From: Burkholderia sp. GAS332
GTDB taxonomy: Bacteria > Pseudomonadota > Gammaproteobacteria > Burkholderiales > Burkholderiaceae
DNA: 64,000 nucleotides
Direction of reading: 5' to 3'
Assembly (NCBI GenBank): GCA_900142905.1
Contig: FSRV01000001.1
Coordinates: 2,418,001-2,482,000 of the forward strand
Position numbers and translations under genes: made by a program. Positions 18,859 to 29,390 of this stretch are shown here, piece after piece. Position 1 is the first letter of the stretch; each line of letters begins with the position of its first letter. The notes below the pieces were generated by a model, which saw only the letters and a program-made list of their open reading frames with translations, was not told where the DNA came from and made no database searches.

Positions 18859-20404
18859 GAGTTTCGGTGAAGGTCTGAGCGGAGGAAAAGGCGTCGGGGA
18901 TCGCGCTGCCCAACAGCGCTTGCAAGCCGACGCGTTGTTCGGCGAGCGATTCGCGCAGCGTGGCGACGTCGACACGTTTGGTGAGCGCGGCATTTTTTGC
19001 GTCGATGTAGGCGCCGAGCACGAGGTTGTGCTGCGCGTAGGCCGCGGCCGCGTGCTGCGCGGCGAGGTCGGCATCGGGCAGCGCGGCTTCCGTCTGCTGC
19101 AACTGTCGCGTGAGAATCACGCTGTCCGCGCGCATATGGGCGACATCGGCATACGCCTGGTTAAGGCGCGACTGATATTCGTCTCGCAGGCGCTGACGTG
19201 TTGCTTTTTCGATCGCCACGTTGCCTTGATTACGGTTGAAGATGGGCAGGCTCAGATTGATCTGGAAGCCGCTGGTGTAAATGTTCGAGGTGTCTCGTGC
19301 CCGCACGAAACCGATCGACAGGCTTGGGAACTGGCTGAGAATCGCCGCGCGGTATTTCTGCTCCTGCGCTTCATAGCCCGCTTGCAGCGCGATCAGGTCC
19401 GGACGGCGCTGTGCGAGTTGGGCGAGCGCTGCATCGAGCGTCGCGTCGGGCAGTTCGGTCGTGTCTTCACTGCCGCTGAGTTGCAACTGCACTTCAGATG
19501 AGAGGCCGAGCAGCGCGTTCAGATCGTGATGAGTCTGTTCCGCAGCCCGTTCGGCGTCGGTGTATTGCTTGCGTGCGTCGCTGTATGCGGTGAGCGCGGC
19601 GGTCAGCGTGTCGTCGGTCAGATTGCCGTCACGGTGCGCTTCGGCCATGCGTTCGTAGCGCGCGCGCGTGAGATCGCGCTGCTGTTGCAGCAGCGGCAGG
19701 GTGTCCTGCTGAAAGCGCGTCTTGATGAACAACTGCCGCGCCTGGGCGACGATCTGCCATTCCTGCCACAGCAGGCCGAGATCGGTCTTGGCCACCGTTG
19801 CGTCGGCGGATTGCCTGTTCGCGCTGCGCAGCACGATCGCCATCACGTCGATGCTCAGACCATAATTGAACGCGCGCGTGGTGCCGGCCGCACCCGGGTA
19901 ATCAGTCGACACACTCAATTGCGGATCGGGCAACAGTCCGGCCGAATAAGCCTGTGCGCGGGCGATGCCGAGATCGTCGCGCGCCAGCTTCAGGTCGGGA
20001 TTATTCGCTACCGCCAGCATCGCGACTTCGTCGATGTCGAACCCGTCAGACGGATCGAAGCGATGCGCGGCCAGTTCGGGCAACGGCATGGTCGACGGAT
20101 CGATCCGGATGCGGTCGAGCGAACGGGTCGAGGTCGACGTATCCTGCGGCGCGAGCGGTTCGCCGTGATACCACGTGCATCCGCCGAGCAGCAGCGCGCA
20201 AATTGGCACGAGCACGCGCAACCGTGCCGCGGGGGTGGCCGAAAATGCAGACGCGAATCGGGCTGGGAATCTGGCCGCCAAGGTAGCAGCCAAGGTGACC
20301 GCTGAGGCCGCCTTCGGCTTCGCCGGTCGCCTCGGTGCAAAGGTAGCCGCTGAAATGGCCGCAGCGGTGGCGTTGAAAACAGGCAAAATCCGGCTCCTGA
20401 GCAA
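18848..20404 (-). CDS. TolC-family outer membrane efflux lipoprotein
   Basis: Up to 518 residues. Two repeats of the outer-membrane factor fold are visible (DLKLARDDLGIARAQAYSAG and LIALQAGYEAQEQKYRAAI). A lipobox (ICALLLGGC) lies near residue 76 of the longest frame. The frame has no ATG before the lipobox: the longest form starts at TTG 20404 and has an Ala-rich leader. A start at TTG 20221 or GTG 20215 would give a normal-length lipoprotein signal peptide, so the true N-terminus is uncertain. It heads the operon with the fusion protein and permease. Confidence 0.85.
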   Translation of the reverse strand: MLRSRILPVFNATAAAISAATFAPRRPAKPKAASAVTLAATLAARFPARFASAFSATPAARLRVLVPICALLLGGCTWYHGEPLAPQDTSTSTRSLDRIRIDPSTMPLPELAAHRFDPSDGFDIDEVAMLAVANNPDLKLARDDLGIARAQAYSAGLLPDPQLSVSTDYPGAAGTTRAFNYGLSIDVMAIVLRSANRQSADATVAKTDLGLLWQEWQIVAQARQLFIKTRFQQDTLPLLQQQRDLTRARYERMAEAHRDGNLTDDTLTAALTAYSDARKQYTDAERAAEQTHHDLNALLGLSSEVQLQLSGSEDTTELPDATLDAALAQLAQRRPDLIALQAGYEAQEQKYRAAILSQFPSLSIGFVRARDTSNIYTSGFQINLSLPIFNRNQGNVAIEKATRQRLRDEYQSRLNQAYADVAHMRADSVILTRQLQQTEAALPDADLAAQHAAAAYAQHNLVLGAYIDAKNAALTKRVDVATLRESLAEQRVGLQALLGSAIPDAFSSAQTFTETHAK

Positions 20405-20473
20405 TAGGTGGGACAGCCGCGAACGGATGTCGCAGAACAGGTGCCGATTCTGATGATGTGGAGCTTAGGGGAC

Positions 20474-20546
20474 GCTTAACGGACATTAAGCCTCCCTTCA
20501 GCGTCACCTAAGCGTCCAATAAGGAACGCATAAGGAAGCGTTAAGC
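20474..20546. promoter_or_regulatory. Candidate response-regulator operator between efflux and two-component genes
   Basis: GCTTAACGGACATTAAGC (20474-20491) is a perfect inverted repeat with six-base arms and a six-base spacer. Another TTAAGC half-site is at 20541-20546, with related CCTAAGCG and GCATAAGG sequences between. The cluster lies in the shared intergenic region of the divergent efflux operon and regulator genes, where an OmpR-type regulator would be expected to act on both. Confidence 0.5.
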
Positions 20547-20589
20547 TAACGTGCTGGACAATGCAGGCAAACTGGAGAGAGGAGGGGCC

Positions 20590-21249
20590 ATGCGTCTGCT
20601 ACTGGTCGAAGACGACGACATGATTGCGGAGACGGTATTGGGCGCGATGCGCCGCTCGGGCTACGCGATCGACTGGGCCGAAGACGGCCGTGCGGCGGAA
20701 CTGTCGCTAGGTAACGGCGTGTACGACCTCGTGCTGCTCGATCTCGGCTTGCCGAAGAAGGACGGCATCAATGTGCTCGCCGCCTACCGCAAGAGCGGGG
20801 GCGCTGCGCCGGTGATCATCCTGACCGCGCGTGACGCGGTCGAGGAGCGGATTCGCGGCCTTGATGCAGGCGCCGACGATTATCTGATCAAACCATTCGA
20901 CCTGGACGAGCTGGCCGCGCGGGTGCGCGCGCTCTTGCGGCGGCGCACCGGCCAGAAGCAACCCATCTATGCGCACGGCGAGCTCACACTCGATCCGGCG
21001 GCGCACGAAGTCACCAAAGGCGGCGAAGTGCTGCCGCTCGTGCCGCGCGAGTTCGCGTTGCTGCAGGCGCTGATCGAAGAGCCCACACGCGTGTTCACCA
21101 AGGCTGCGCTGGAAGAGAAGCTATACGGCTGGGGCGAGGAGGTGGGCAGCAACACCATCGAAGTGCACGTGCACAGCTTGCGGCGCAAGATCGGCGCGGA
21201 GCAGGTGGTGACCGTGCGCGGCGTGGGCTACCGTTTGAAGAGGTGCTGA
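20590..21249 (+). CDS. OmpR-family response regulator
   Basis: 219 residues. The receiver domain starts MRLLLVEDDDM with phospho-acceptor Asp51 in LVLLDLGLPKKDG and the conserved Lys in LIKPFDLDEL. The C-terminal winged helix ends with EVHVHSLRRKIG ... VRGVGYRL. The ATG at 20590 has GAGGAGG upstream. Its stop overlaps the histidine kinase start (TGATG), so the pair is co-translated. The divergent RND operon is the probable target, a layout like other QseBC/PmrAB-type pairs that control efflux. Confidence 0.95.
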   Translation: MRLLLVEDDDMIAETVLGAMRRSGYAIDWAEDGRAAELSLGNGVYDLVLLDLGLPKKDGINVLAAYRKSGGAAPVIILTARDAVEERIRGLDAGADDYLIKPFDLDELAARVRALLRRRTGQKQPIYAHGELTLDPAAHEVTKGGEVLPLVPREFALLQALIEEPTRVFTKAALEEKLYGWGEEVGSNTIEVHVHSLRRKIGAEQVVTVRGVGYRLKRC

Positions 21250-22592
21250 TGACGTCGATTCGCCGCTGGCTGCTGGGCTGGCTGATTTTCGGCCTGGCCG
21301 CGGCCTCGGGCGTGGCCGGCTTCGGCATCTTTCACACCGCGCGCGAAGAAGCGAGCGAACTGTTCGACTACGAGCTGCGCACGGTGGCGCTGTCGTTGCC
21401 GTCGAATCTGGCCGGTGCGAGCGACGGCGAGCATCGCGACCCCGACCTGGGCGATCTGGCCGACGACCGGGTCGTGATCGAAATCTGGGACCGGTCCGGC
21501 AAGCTCATCTATCACTCGGCGCAGGCGCCGGTATTCTCGCGTTTGCCTGCTGGCTTCAGCACCGTCGAGCGCGGCGAGAATCACTGGCGTGCATTCGGCG
21601 TGGAACAGCGAGACCGCTATATCCAGGTTGCGCAACCGATCTCCGTGCGCGAAGACCTCGCGATGCAACTGGCGCTGCATACCCTGTGGCCGCTTGGCGT
21701 GTTGGTGCCGGTGACGATCGTGCTGGTGCTGCTGGTGGTGGCAAAGGGGCTAGCGCCGATTGGCGGGCTGACGCGCGCGCTGTCGACCCGTTCGATCGAT
21801 TCGCTCGAGCCATTGCGTCTGGACGGCGCCGTGCCGGTCGAAATCAAACCGTTGGTGGAAGCGCTCAACGATCTGCTGCAGCGGCTGAACATTGCTTCGC
21901 AGGCGCAGCGCACGTTTATTGCCGATGCCGCACATGAGTTGCGCTCGCCGCTTGCCGCGCTGAAGCTGCAATTGCAGGCGGCTTCCCGCGATGGCTCGCT
22001 AAAGGGCGAGGGGCAAGCGCTCGAGCGCGTCGAGGGGCGAGTCAACCGGATCATTCACCTGGTGCAGCAGTTGTTGACGCTGGCGCGTGAGGATGCGCAT
22101 CCGGTGACGTCGATGGTGCCGGTGAGTTTGCGCCGGCTCGGCGAGCAGGCGGTGGGGGATCTTTCGCTGCTCGCGGAGACGAAGGAGATCGATCTTGGGC
22201 TGGAGTGTGAAGGCGCTCGCGCGGACTACGATGCTTATACGGTGCTGGCTGAGCCGCATGGCATGAGTGTGCTGCTGGGGAATCTGATCAACAACGCGAT
22301 CCGGCATACGCCGCGAGGTGGGCGCGTGGATGTGATTCTGAAGCGCTCTGGTGAGCGGGTGGGGTTTGATGTAGTGGATAGCGGGTCCGGGATACCGGAG
22401 GCGGAAATCGAGCGGGTTTTCGATCGATTCTATCGCGGGGAGGAAGCCCAGGGCGAGGGCAGCGGGCTGGGTCTCGCGATTGTGGCGCGAATTGCCGAGC
22501 GGCATCAGATGCGGCTATCGCTGCGTAATAACGTTGGCCATGCTGGGCTGCGAGTTTCGGTTTCTGGTCTGAAGGCTGGATCGTCAACATGA
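21249..22592 (+). CDS. Sensor histidine kinase (QseC/PmrB type)
   Basis: 447 residues. There is an N-terminal membrane helix, a periplasmic sensor of about 110 residues (two-component sensor N type), a second membrane helix near 150-166, and a dimerisation domain with His229 in FIADAAHELRSPLAALK. The ATPase domain has the N box (NLINNAIRHTPRGG), DSGSGIP and GSGLGLAIV. The kinase should phosphorylate the response regulator encoded immediately upstream. The ATG at 21249 overlaps the regulator stop. The signal sensed is unknown. Confidence 0.94.
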   Translation: MTSIRRWLLGWLIFGLAAASGVAGFGIFHTAREEASELFDYELRTVALSLPSNLAGASDGEHRDPDLGDLADDRVVIEIWDRSGKLIYHSAQAPVFSRLPAGFSTVERGENHWRAFGVEQRDRYIQVAQPISVREDLAMQLALHTLWPLGVLVPVTIVLVLLVVAKGLAPIGGLTRALSTRSIDSLEPLRLDGAVPVEIKPLVEALNDLLQRLNIASQAQRTFIADAAHELRSPLAALKLQLQAASRDGSLKGEGQALERVEGRVNRIIHLVQQLLTLAREDAHPVTSMVPVSLRRLGEQAVGDLSLLAETKEIDLGLECEGARADYDAYTVLAEPHGMSVLLGNLINNAIRHTPRGGRVDVILKRSGERVGFDVVDSGSGIPEAEIERVFDRFYRGEEAQGEGSGLGLAIVARIAERHQMRLSLRNNVGHAGLRVSVSGLKAGSST

Positions 22593-22645
22593 CGCGCCGC
22601 GCTTGCCGCTTTGATTTCGAGGTCAACGCAACGCGGGGCGACAAA

Positions 22646-23191
22646 TCACGGGATATCCCGCGCGAGGATGCCGAGGGCCTCCGTCGATATGTCGACCCAT
22701 AAACTTTCTTGCATGATGCCGGCCTTCAACACCAGGTGCCGCAATTGTGTATCGCGGGGCTCGCTCTCACCGGGTTTGTCGGGGAAATCGTGGGCCTCGA
22801 TGCGGCGATAAAGATCAAGCTTTTCCTGATGTAGCTGAAGGTGTCGCCTGATTTCTTCTTCCAGGCCGGTCGGGCCAAGCGCGGCTTCCGCGCGTAGCCG
22901 GAGCATGAGCTCATCGCGCAGTGGCTTCGGATCGTTCTGCTCCCGTACCCACCGTTTCAACTCCTTCCGGCCTGTGGGGAGGATTCGATAGGCGCGCTTT
23001 CTTCCTCTTCCCTGCTCGATGGGGAGTGATTGTATCCAGCCGGCTTCTTCCAGTCGCCCCAATTCCCGATAAATCTGCTGATGGGTGGCGTGCCAGAAAT
23101 GGCCGATGGATCGATCAAACCGACCGGCCAGTTCTGAGCCGGAACCAGGATGCTCGATCAATGCAGTGAGAAGGGCATGGGGTAAGGACAT
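22646..23191 (-). CDS. PadR-family transcriptional regulator
   Basis: 181 residues from ATG 23191 (an ATG 30 bases upstream is possible). The winged helix is typical: LPHALLTALIEHPGSGSELA, FWHATHQQIYRELGRLEEAGWI, and the basic wing QGRGRKRAYRILPTGRKEL. The C-terminal Vir-type PadR domain (LRDELMLRLRAEAALG ... YRRIEAHDF) mediates dimerisation. It is divergent from the FadH-like enzyme gene; two palindromes between them are candidate operators. It probably represses that operon until a substrate or phenolic ligand binds. Confidence 0.9.
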   Translation of the reverse strand: MSLPHALLTALIEHPGSGSELAGRFDRSIGHFWHATHQQIYRELGRLEEAGWIQSLPIEQGRGRKRAYRILPTGRKELKRWVREQNDPKPLRDELMLRLRAEAALGPTGLEEEIRRHLQLHQEKLDLYRRIEAHDFPDKPGESEPRDTQLRHLVLKAGIMQESLWVDISTEALGILARDIP

Positions 23192-23267
23192 GTCGTGTCG
23201 ACGGCTGACGAAAGTCGCCATAGTGCCATATCGCGGATAGAGGGTTTATACCTGGCATTGATTTTAA

Positions 23268-23322
23268 TGCAACTGGTTGCAAAAAGGATGTCGCCGGAAT
23301 ACCATTAATGCAACTGATTGCA
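23268..23322. promoter_or_regulatory. Twin palindromes, candidate PadR operators
   Basis: TGCAACTGGTTGCA (23268-23281) is a palindrome with six-base arms, and TGCAACTGATTGCA (23309-23322) is a near-perfect second copy. Both sit within TTAATGCAACTG and are 41 bases apart, about four helical turns. They lie in the 150-base gap between divergent padR-type and fadH-like genes. PadR proteins bind ATGCA/TGCAT-flanked palindromes, which fits. Confidence 0.65.
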
Positions 23323-23325
23323 TAA

Positions 23326-25362
<2,037 letters not shown>

Positions 25363-25410
25363 TTGTTTCGCGCGACATGACACCGTGTCGCGCCTGTCCT
25401 GGAGACTACC

Positions 25411-25851
25411 GTGACTCAAGCCCCCTCACATATCCATCCGGCAGTGGTGCCGTCGCTCGAGCTTTGGCACGCGATGATCGGCAAAAACGATTTGAGCGAT
25501 CTGGCAACCATCGTTCACCCCGATGCGGTATTCCGGTCACCCATGGCCATTTCTGCCTATTCGCCGGCGCCTGCGCTCATTCTCGCGCTCAGTACGGTGA
25601 TTCAGGTATTGAAGGACTTCACCTACCACCGCCAGCTGGTCAGCGACGACGGCTTGAACGTCGTGCTGGAATTCAGTGCGCGCGTGGGGGAGAAAAAGCT
25701 GAAGGGTATTGATCTGATACGCTTTGACGAACAGGGCAGGATTGTCGAGTTCGAAGTCATGGTCCGTCCGCTGAGTGGATTGCAGGCGCTCGGTGCGGAA
25801 ATGGGCGCTCGCCTGGGCGAGACGCTGCCTGCGTTTAAAGCCAAAAATTAA
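25411..25851 (+). CDS. SnoaL/NTF2-like protein
   Basis: 146 residues. The pattern LWHAMIGKNDLSDLATIVHPDAVFRSPM followed by beta strands (VVLEFSARVG, IDLIRFDEQGRIVEFEVMVRP) is a single NTF2-like alpha+beta cone. Such proteins are isomerases, dehydratases or ligand-binding subunits. GGAG precedes the GTG start at 25411. It is 48 bases downstream of the FadH-like gene and probably co-transcribed, so it may act on the same substrate or its product. Confidence 0.8.
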   Translation: MTQAPSHIHPAVVPSLELWHAMIGKNDLSDLATIVHPDAVFRSPMAISAYSPAPALILALSTVIQVLKDFTYHRQLVSDDGLNVVLEFSARVGEKKLKGIDLIRFDEQGRIVEFEVMVRPLSGLQALGAEMGARLGETLPAFKAKN

Positions 25852-25940
25852 CGCCATCTCACTGATCATTCGATTATTGTTATTTGGATCCCGCCAGCAA
25901 CCGGAGGGCGACCCACATCCGGTCGCCCTCCGCACGCCGC

Positions 25941-27398
25941 TTACTGCGCAGTCAATTCGATTTCGCTGGCTGCGATGGCTGCACTTTCAGCCGCTGTATC
26001 AAGCGTGCGCCACGGCAGCAGATAGGCCGCGGTTGATACGACCAAACCCACCACCCAGGCGATATCGACGCCACCCAGCCTCTGTGCAGCAGCGCCGGTA
26101 TAAACGCCGGGCAACACAAAGAACGGGATCGTCGACGCAAACCCGATCGCATAAGACACCAGTCCACGCGTCCCCCAAGCCCCGTAGATGCCCTCCGGCG
26201 TAAACAAGTGCGTGATTGCATAGCGGCCCCGTCGCACGAAGAAATAGTCGACTAGGTTAATGGCGGTCCAGGGAACGAGCAGATACAACATCATCGTCAG
26301 CGCGGCAAACAGGATGTCGATGGCATTGCCACTTACCGCCAGCGAGATGCCGACCCACAGCACAGTAAGGACGACGAGCGTGATCACCCGGATGGCACGG
26401 GTCGGCTTCACAGACCGGAATGAGTCGAGTCCGGTGACAATGGTAAGCATGGCACTGTACGCGTTCAATCCCATGGTCGCGGCCATCGCACCGATAGAAA
26501 CGAGCGAGATCAGTGCGCCGAAGCCGTGGAATACCGCGTTGCCGGCCCCGTTCAGCGCCATCAGGCCGTCCGAAGCGCCCAGGCGTGTGGCTAGCCACGC
26601 ACCGAGTGCTATCAGCCAGATCGCTGAAGCCGACGCGCCGACGAACACCGCCGTAATGATCGAACGAGGCCGGGTATTGCGTGGCAAGTAGCGCGAATAG
26701 TCCGAGACATAGGGAGCGTACGTGATGTTGTAGCTCGCGCTCGCGGCAAACTGTGAGGCAAAGGCGACGAGGGTGAACGTGCCGGGGTGATCTACCTTGC
26801 CGCCCACGCCGCCGAATACGATTGCTAGCGAAAGGATAATGTAGAGCGGGAGACTCGCTATCAGCAGCCACTTGAACACACGATGCAACCAGTCGTGACC
26901 GTACACGGCCAGTGCAAGCGCGAGCACTGCTGTGGCGATCGCGACGACGGTCGGTGACCATCCGAAGATGGCCTTCAAACCGCTCGCCATCAGCACCGTA
27001 TCGACTACGTTGAAGCCGATGTAGGTGAACGCCGTCCCTAGCAGCACGACAACGACGCCGCGATAGCCGAATTGCGCACGCGACTGGATCATCTGGGGTA
27101 AGCCGAGATGCGCGCCTTGCGACGCATGAAACGCCATGAACAAGGTTCCGAACAGAATACCGAGCGTACCCGCGAGCACCGTGTAACCTAGCGACAGTCC
27201 CATGCCGGGCCCGACAAATCCGATTGCGATCGTGAAGAACTGAAAATTACCCAGGAACCAGAATGGGCCCTGGTCGGCGACGCGGCCGTGCCGCTCGTTT
27301 TCAGGAACATAGTCGATGGAACGTGTCTCGATGCCATTGAGTCGCGGTGGCGTCGTGCCTACTATGCCACCTAACGTTGTTGCGCTGTTTTGGTCCAT
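25941..27398 (-). CDS. NCS1-family permease (cytosine/purine/allantoin type)
   Basis: 485 residues with about twelve membrane segments. Typical NCS1 features are DQGPFWFLGNFQFFTIAIGFVGPGMG at the first helix and FLASxx-type helices such as FGYRGVVVVLLGTAFTYIGFN. ATG 27398 has AAGGAGAGG upstream. It ends a minus-strand series with an aldehyde dehydrogenase, SnoaL-like and ureohydrolase gene, so it probably imports the nitrogenous substrate degraded by them. The exact substrate is unknown; guanidino or nucleobase-like compounds are candidates. Confidence 0.88.
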   Translation of the reverse strand: MDQNSATTLGGIVGTTPPRLNGIETRSIDYVPENERHGRVADQGPFWFLGNFQFFTIAIGFVGPGMGLSLGYTVLAGTLGILFGTLFMAFHASQGAHLGLPQMIQSRAQFGYRGVVVVLLGTAFTYIGFNVVDTVLMASGLKAIFGWSPTVVAIATAVLALALAVYGHDWLHRVFKWLLIASLPLYIILSLAIVFGGVGGKVDHPGTFTLVAFASQFAASASYNITYAPYVSDYSRYLPRNTRPRSIITAVFVGASASAIWLIALGAWLATRLGASDGLMALNGAGNAVFHGFGALISLVSIGAMAATMGLNAYSAMLTIVTGLDSFRSVKPTRAIRVITLVVLTVLWVGISLAVSGNAIDILFAALTMMLYLLVPWTAINLVDYFFVRRGRYAITHLFTPEGIYGAWGTRGLVSYAIGFASTIPFFVLPGVYTGAAAQRLGGVDIAWVVGLVVSTAAYLLPWRTLDTAAESAAIAASEIELTAQ

Positions 27399-27439
27399 AT
27401 GTCTCCTCTCCTTCCTATAAAGACTTCGGCTAGTGGCTC

Positions 27440-28888
27440 TCAGGCCAGTGTGATGACATGTTTGATTTCCTGATAAGCGCGCCCCCCCCAAAGACCCAAT
27501 TCACGGCCCAGACCACTCAGTTTCATTCCTCCCCATGCAGTCTGCGGAAAGATCAACTGCGGCGTGTTCGCCCAGACCATCCCGACTTCGCAGGCGGCCG
27601 CCACGCGGTCGGCTCGCTCGCGGTCCTTTGTGACTACCGTGGCTACCAAGCCGTAGTCACTGTCATTCGCGAGCGCGATAGCTTCATGTTCGTTTTCGAA
27701 GCTGCATACGCAGACAACCGGACCGAAGATCTCTTCGCGCCACAGCACGTTCTCAGGCGCGACGTCCACGAACACGGTGGGAGAGACGAAGAAACCGACC
27801 GTCGACGCAGGACCGCCGCACACCATACTCGCGCCGGCAGCCTTTCCCTGCGCGATCATGCCGAGCACACGGTCGCGCTGCGCGGCGCTGATCAACGGCC
27901 CGACGCAAACGTCTGGGACGTGCGGCGAGCCGACGACAGCCTGCTGTGCACGAGTGCACAACCTGTCGACAAACTTCGCATAAAGCTTGGCGTGAACCAG
28001 CACGCGTGATGTCGCAGAACACATTTGCCCTGCGTTGAAAAACGCGCCATTGAATGCGAGATCCACTGCGGAGTCGAGATCGGCGTCGTCGAAGACAATC
28101 AGCGCCGATTTGCCGCCAAGTTCGAGCGAGACCCGCTGCATATGCTCGGCCGCGGAACGCATCACGCTTCTGCCGGCCTCGGTGCTGCCGGTGAACGAAA
28201 CTTTGGCAACATGCTGATGCGCCACCAACGCTTCGCCTACCGAACGTCCGCCCGCGACGAGGTTGACGACACCGCTTGGTACCTGCGCGGCCGACACGAT
28301 TTTGAGAAGCTCGAATTCCGCCAGCGGAGTCAGTTCAGACGGCTTGATGACAACCGTGCAACCGGCCGCGAGCGCGGGCGCAAGTTTCCAGGCGGCAGTG
28401 ACCATCGGGAAATTCCACGGCACGATGAGCGCGCAGACACCGACTGCTTCGTAGCGGACAACGCCCTCGAACGCAGCGTCGGGCAACTCGACGCGTTCGG
28501 ACGTTCGCAGCTTTCCATCGGCACATTGGCGTGCGTAGTAGCGGAATGTCGAGGCCGCGTCGCCGACGTCCAGCTCGGCTTCGAACCGCGGCTTGCCATT
28601 GCAGCGCATCTGCAACTCGACCAGTTCAGGCGCACGGCTTTCGATCATGTCCGCGATCCGCCCAAGCAATGCGCCCCTTTCGGTCATGCTGGTGGAGCGC
28701 CAAGCATGAAGCGCAGCCCGCGCTGCCTTTACAGCCGAATCGACATCGGCGGTGGAAGCAGCAGAGACGCGGGCGAGCGGGAGGCCGGTGCATGGATCAA
28801 TCACAGTGAGCGACGGCCCACTGCCGTGCCGCCATGCGCCGTCCACGAACACGCCGGGTTCAGTCGTCTCCAGTTGACGGTTCAGCAT
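27440..28888 (-). CDS. Aldehyde dehydrogenase family protein
   Basis: 482 residues, NAD(P)-dependent oxidation of an aldehyde to the acid. Visible are the Rossmann stretch VPWNFPMVTAAWKLAPALAAG, KPSELTP, FTGSTEAG, the catalytic Glu in LELGGKSA, and the nucleophile Cys in GQMCSATSR. The C-terminal EIFGPVVCV is normal. It starts at ATG 28888 inside the end of the SnoaL-like gene, a seven-base overlap. The context with a ureohydrolase suggests a guanidinobutyraldehyde or aminoaldehyde dehydrogenase (KauB/BetB-like), an inference only. Confidence 0.92.
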   Translation of the reverse strand: MLNRQLETTEPGVFVDGAWRHGSGPSLTVIDPCTGLPLARVSAASTADVDSAVKAARAALHAWRSTSMTERGALLGRIADMIESRAPELVELQMRCNGKPRFEAELDVGDAASTFRYYARQCADGKLRTSERVELPDAAFEGVVRYEAVGVCALIVPWNFPMVTAAWKLAPALAAGCTVVIKPSELTPLAEFELLKIVSAAQVPSGVVNLVAGGRSVGEALVAHQHVAKVSFTGSTEAGRSVMRSAAEHMQRVSLELGGKSALIVFDDADLDSAVDLAFNGAFFNAGQMCSATSRVLVHAKLYAKFVDRLCTRAQQAVVGSPHVPDVCVGPLISAAQRDRVLGMIAQGKAAGASMVCGGPASTVGFFVSPTVFVDVAPENVLWREEIFGPVVCVCSFENEHEAIALANDSDYGLVATVVTKDRERADRVAAACEVGMVWANTPQLIFPQTAWGGMKLSGLGRELGLWGGRAYQEIKHVITLA

Positions 28889-29307
28889 GTGCCCGCTCCT
28901 GCCTGTGCGGGCTCGACGGCCGCAGGAGAAAGATGCTCGTGCACGGCAAGCCACCGCCGGCCGGTGCGCGCGAAAACAATCGTTTCGCGCTCGTCCAGCG
29001 TCTGACACCCTGCACCAGTGGACACTTTGCTGCAGACCGAATGCGTGAAGATCGCGACGTCGTCGTTGACGCATTGCACAGCGCGGTTTCGCGATTCGCA
29101 GCCGAGTACGGCAAAACCATCTTCGTGCTCCCAGGCGCGCCACAGCCGCTCGTAAGCGTCGCGCGACGGCAACGCCTGTGCCACGTGATGGAAAACGAAA
29201 CTCGCCTGCGGTGCAAAGGCGGCGAAATAGGCGTCGCGGTCATGGCGACCGAATGCGTCGATCAACGCATCCGCGGCCAGCATGACCTGCTGTTCGATAG
29301 TACTCAT
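28882..29307 (-). CDS. SnoaL/DUF4440-like NTF2-fold protein
   Basis: 141 residues. The pattern ALIDAFGRHDRDAYFAAFAPQASFVFHH, later AIFTHSVCS and ETIVFARTGRRWLAVHEHLSP, is the ketosteroid-isomerase-like NTF2 fold. The final HEHLSP stretch is found in AtzH/DUF3225-type proteins, some of which occur in amide and urea catabolism. The start at ATG 29307 is preceded by a weak site. The 3' end overlaps the aldehyde dehydrogenase start, so the genes are coupled. Confidence 0.82.
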   Translation of the reverse strand: MSTIEQQVMLAADALIDAFGRHDRDAYFAAFAPQASFVFHHVAQALPSRDAYERLWRAWEHEDGFAVLGCESRNRAVQCVNDDVAIFTHSVCSKVSTGAGCQTLDERETIVFARTGRRWLAVHEHLSPAAVEPAQAGAGTC

Positions 29308-29390
29308 AGGCCCAATCTGACGAGAGGTTGAGGAGGTCGGCGCGCACCGCCGGCATCGGGTTTGCGCCCGCTGAAAGGCGTAGATACTTT

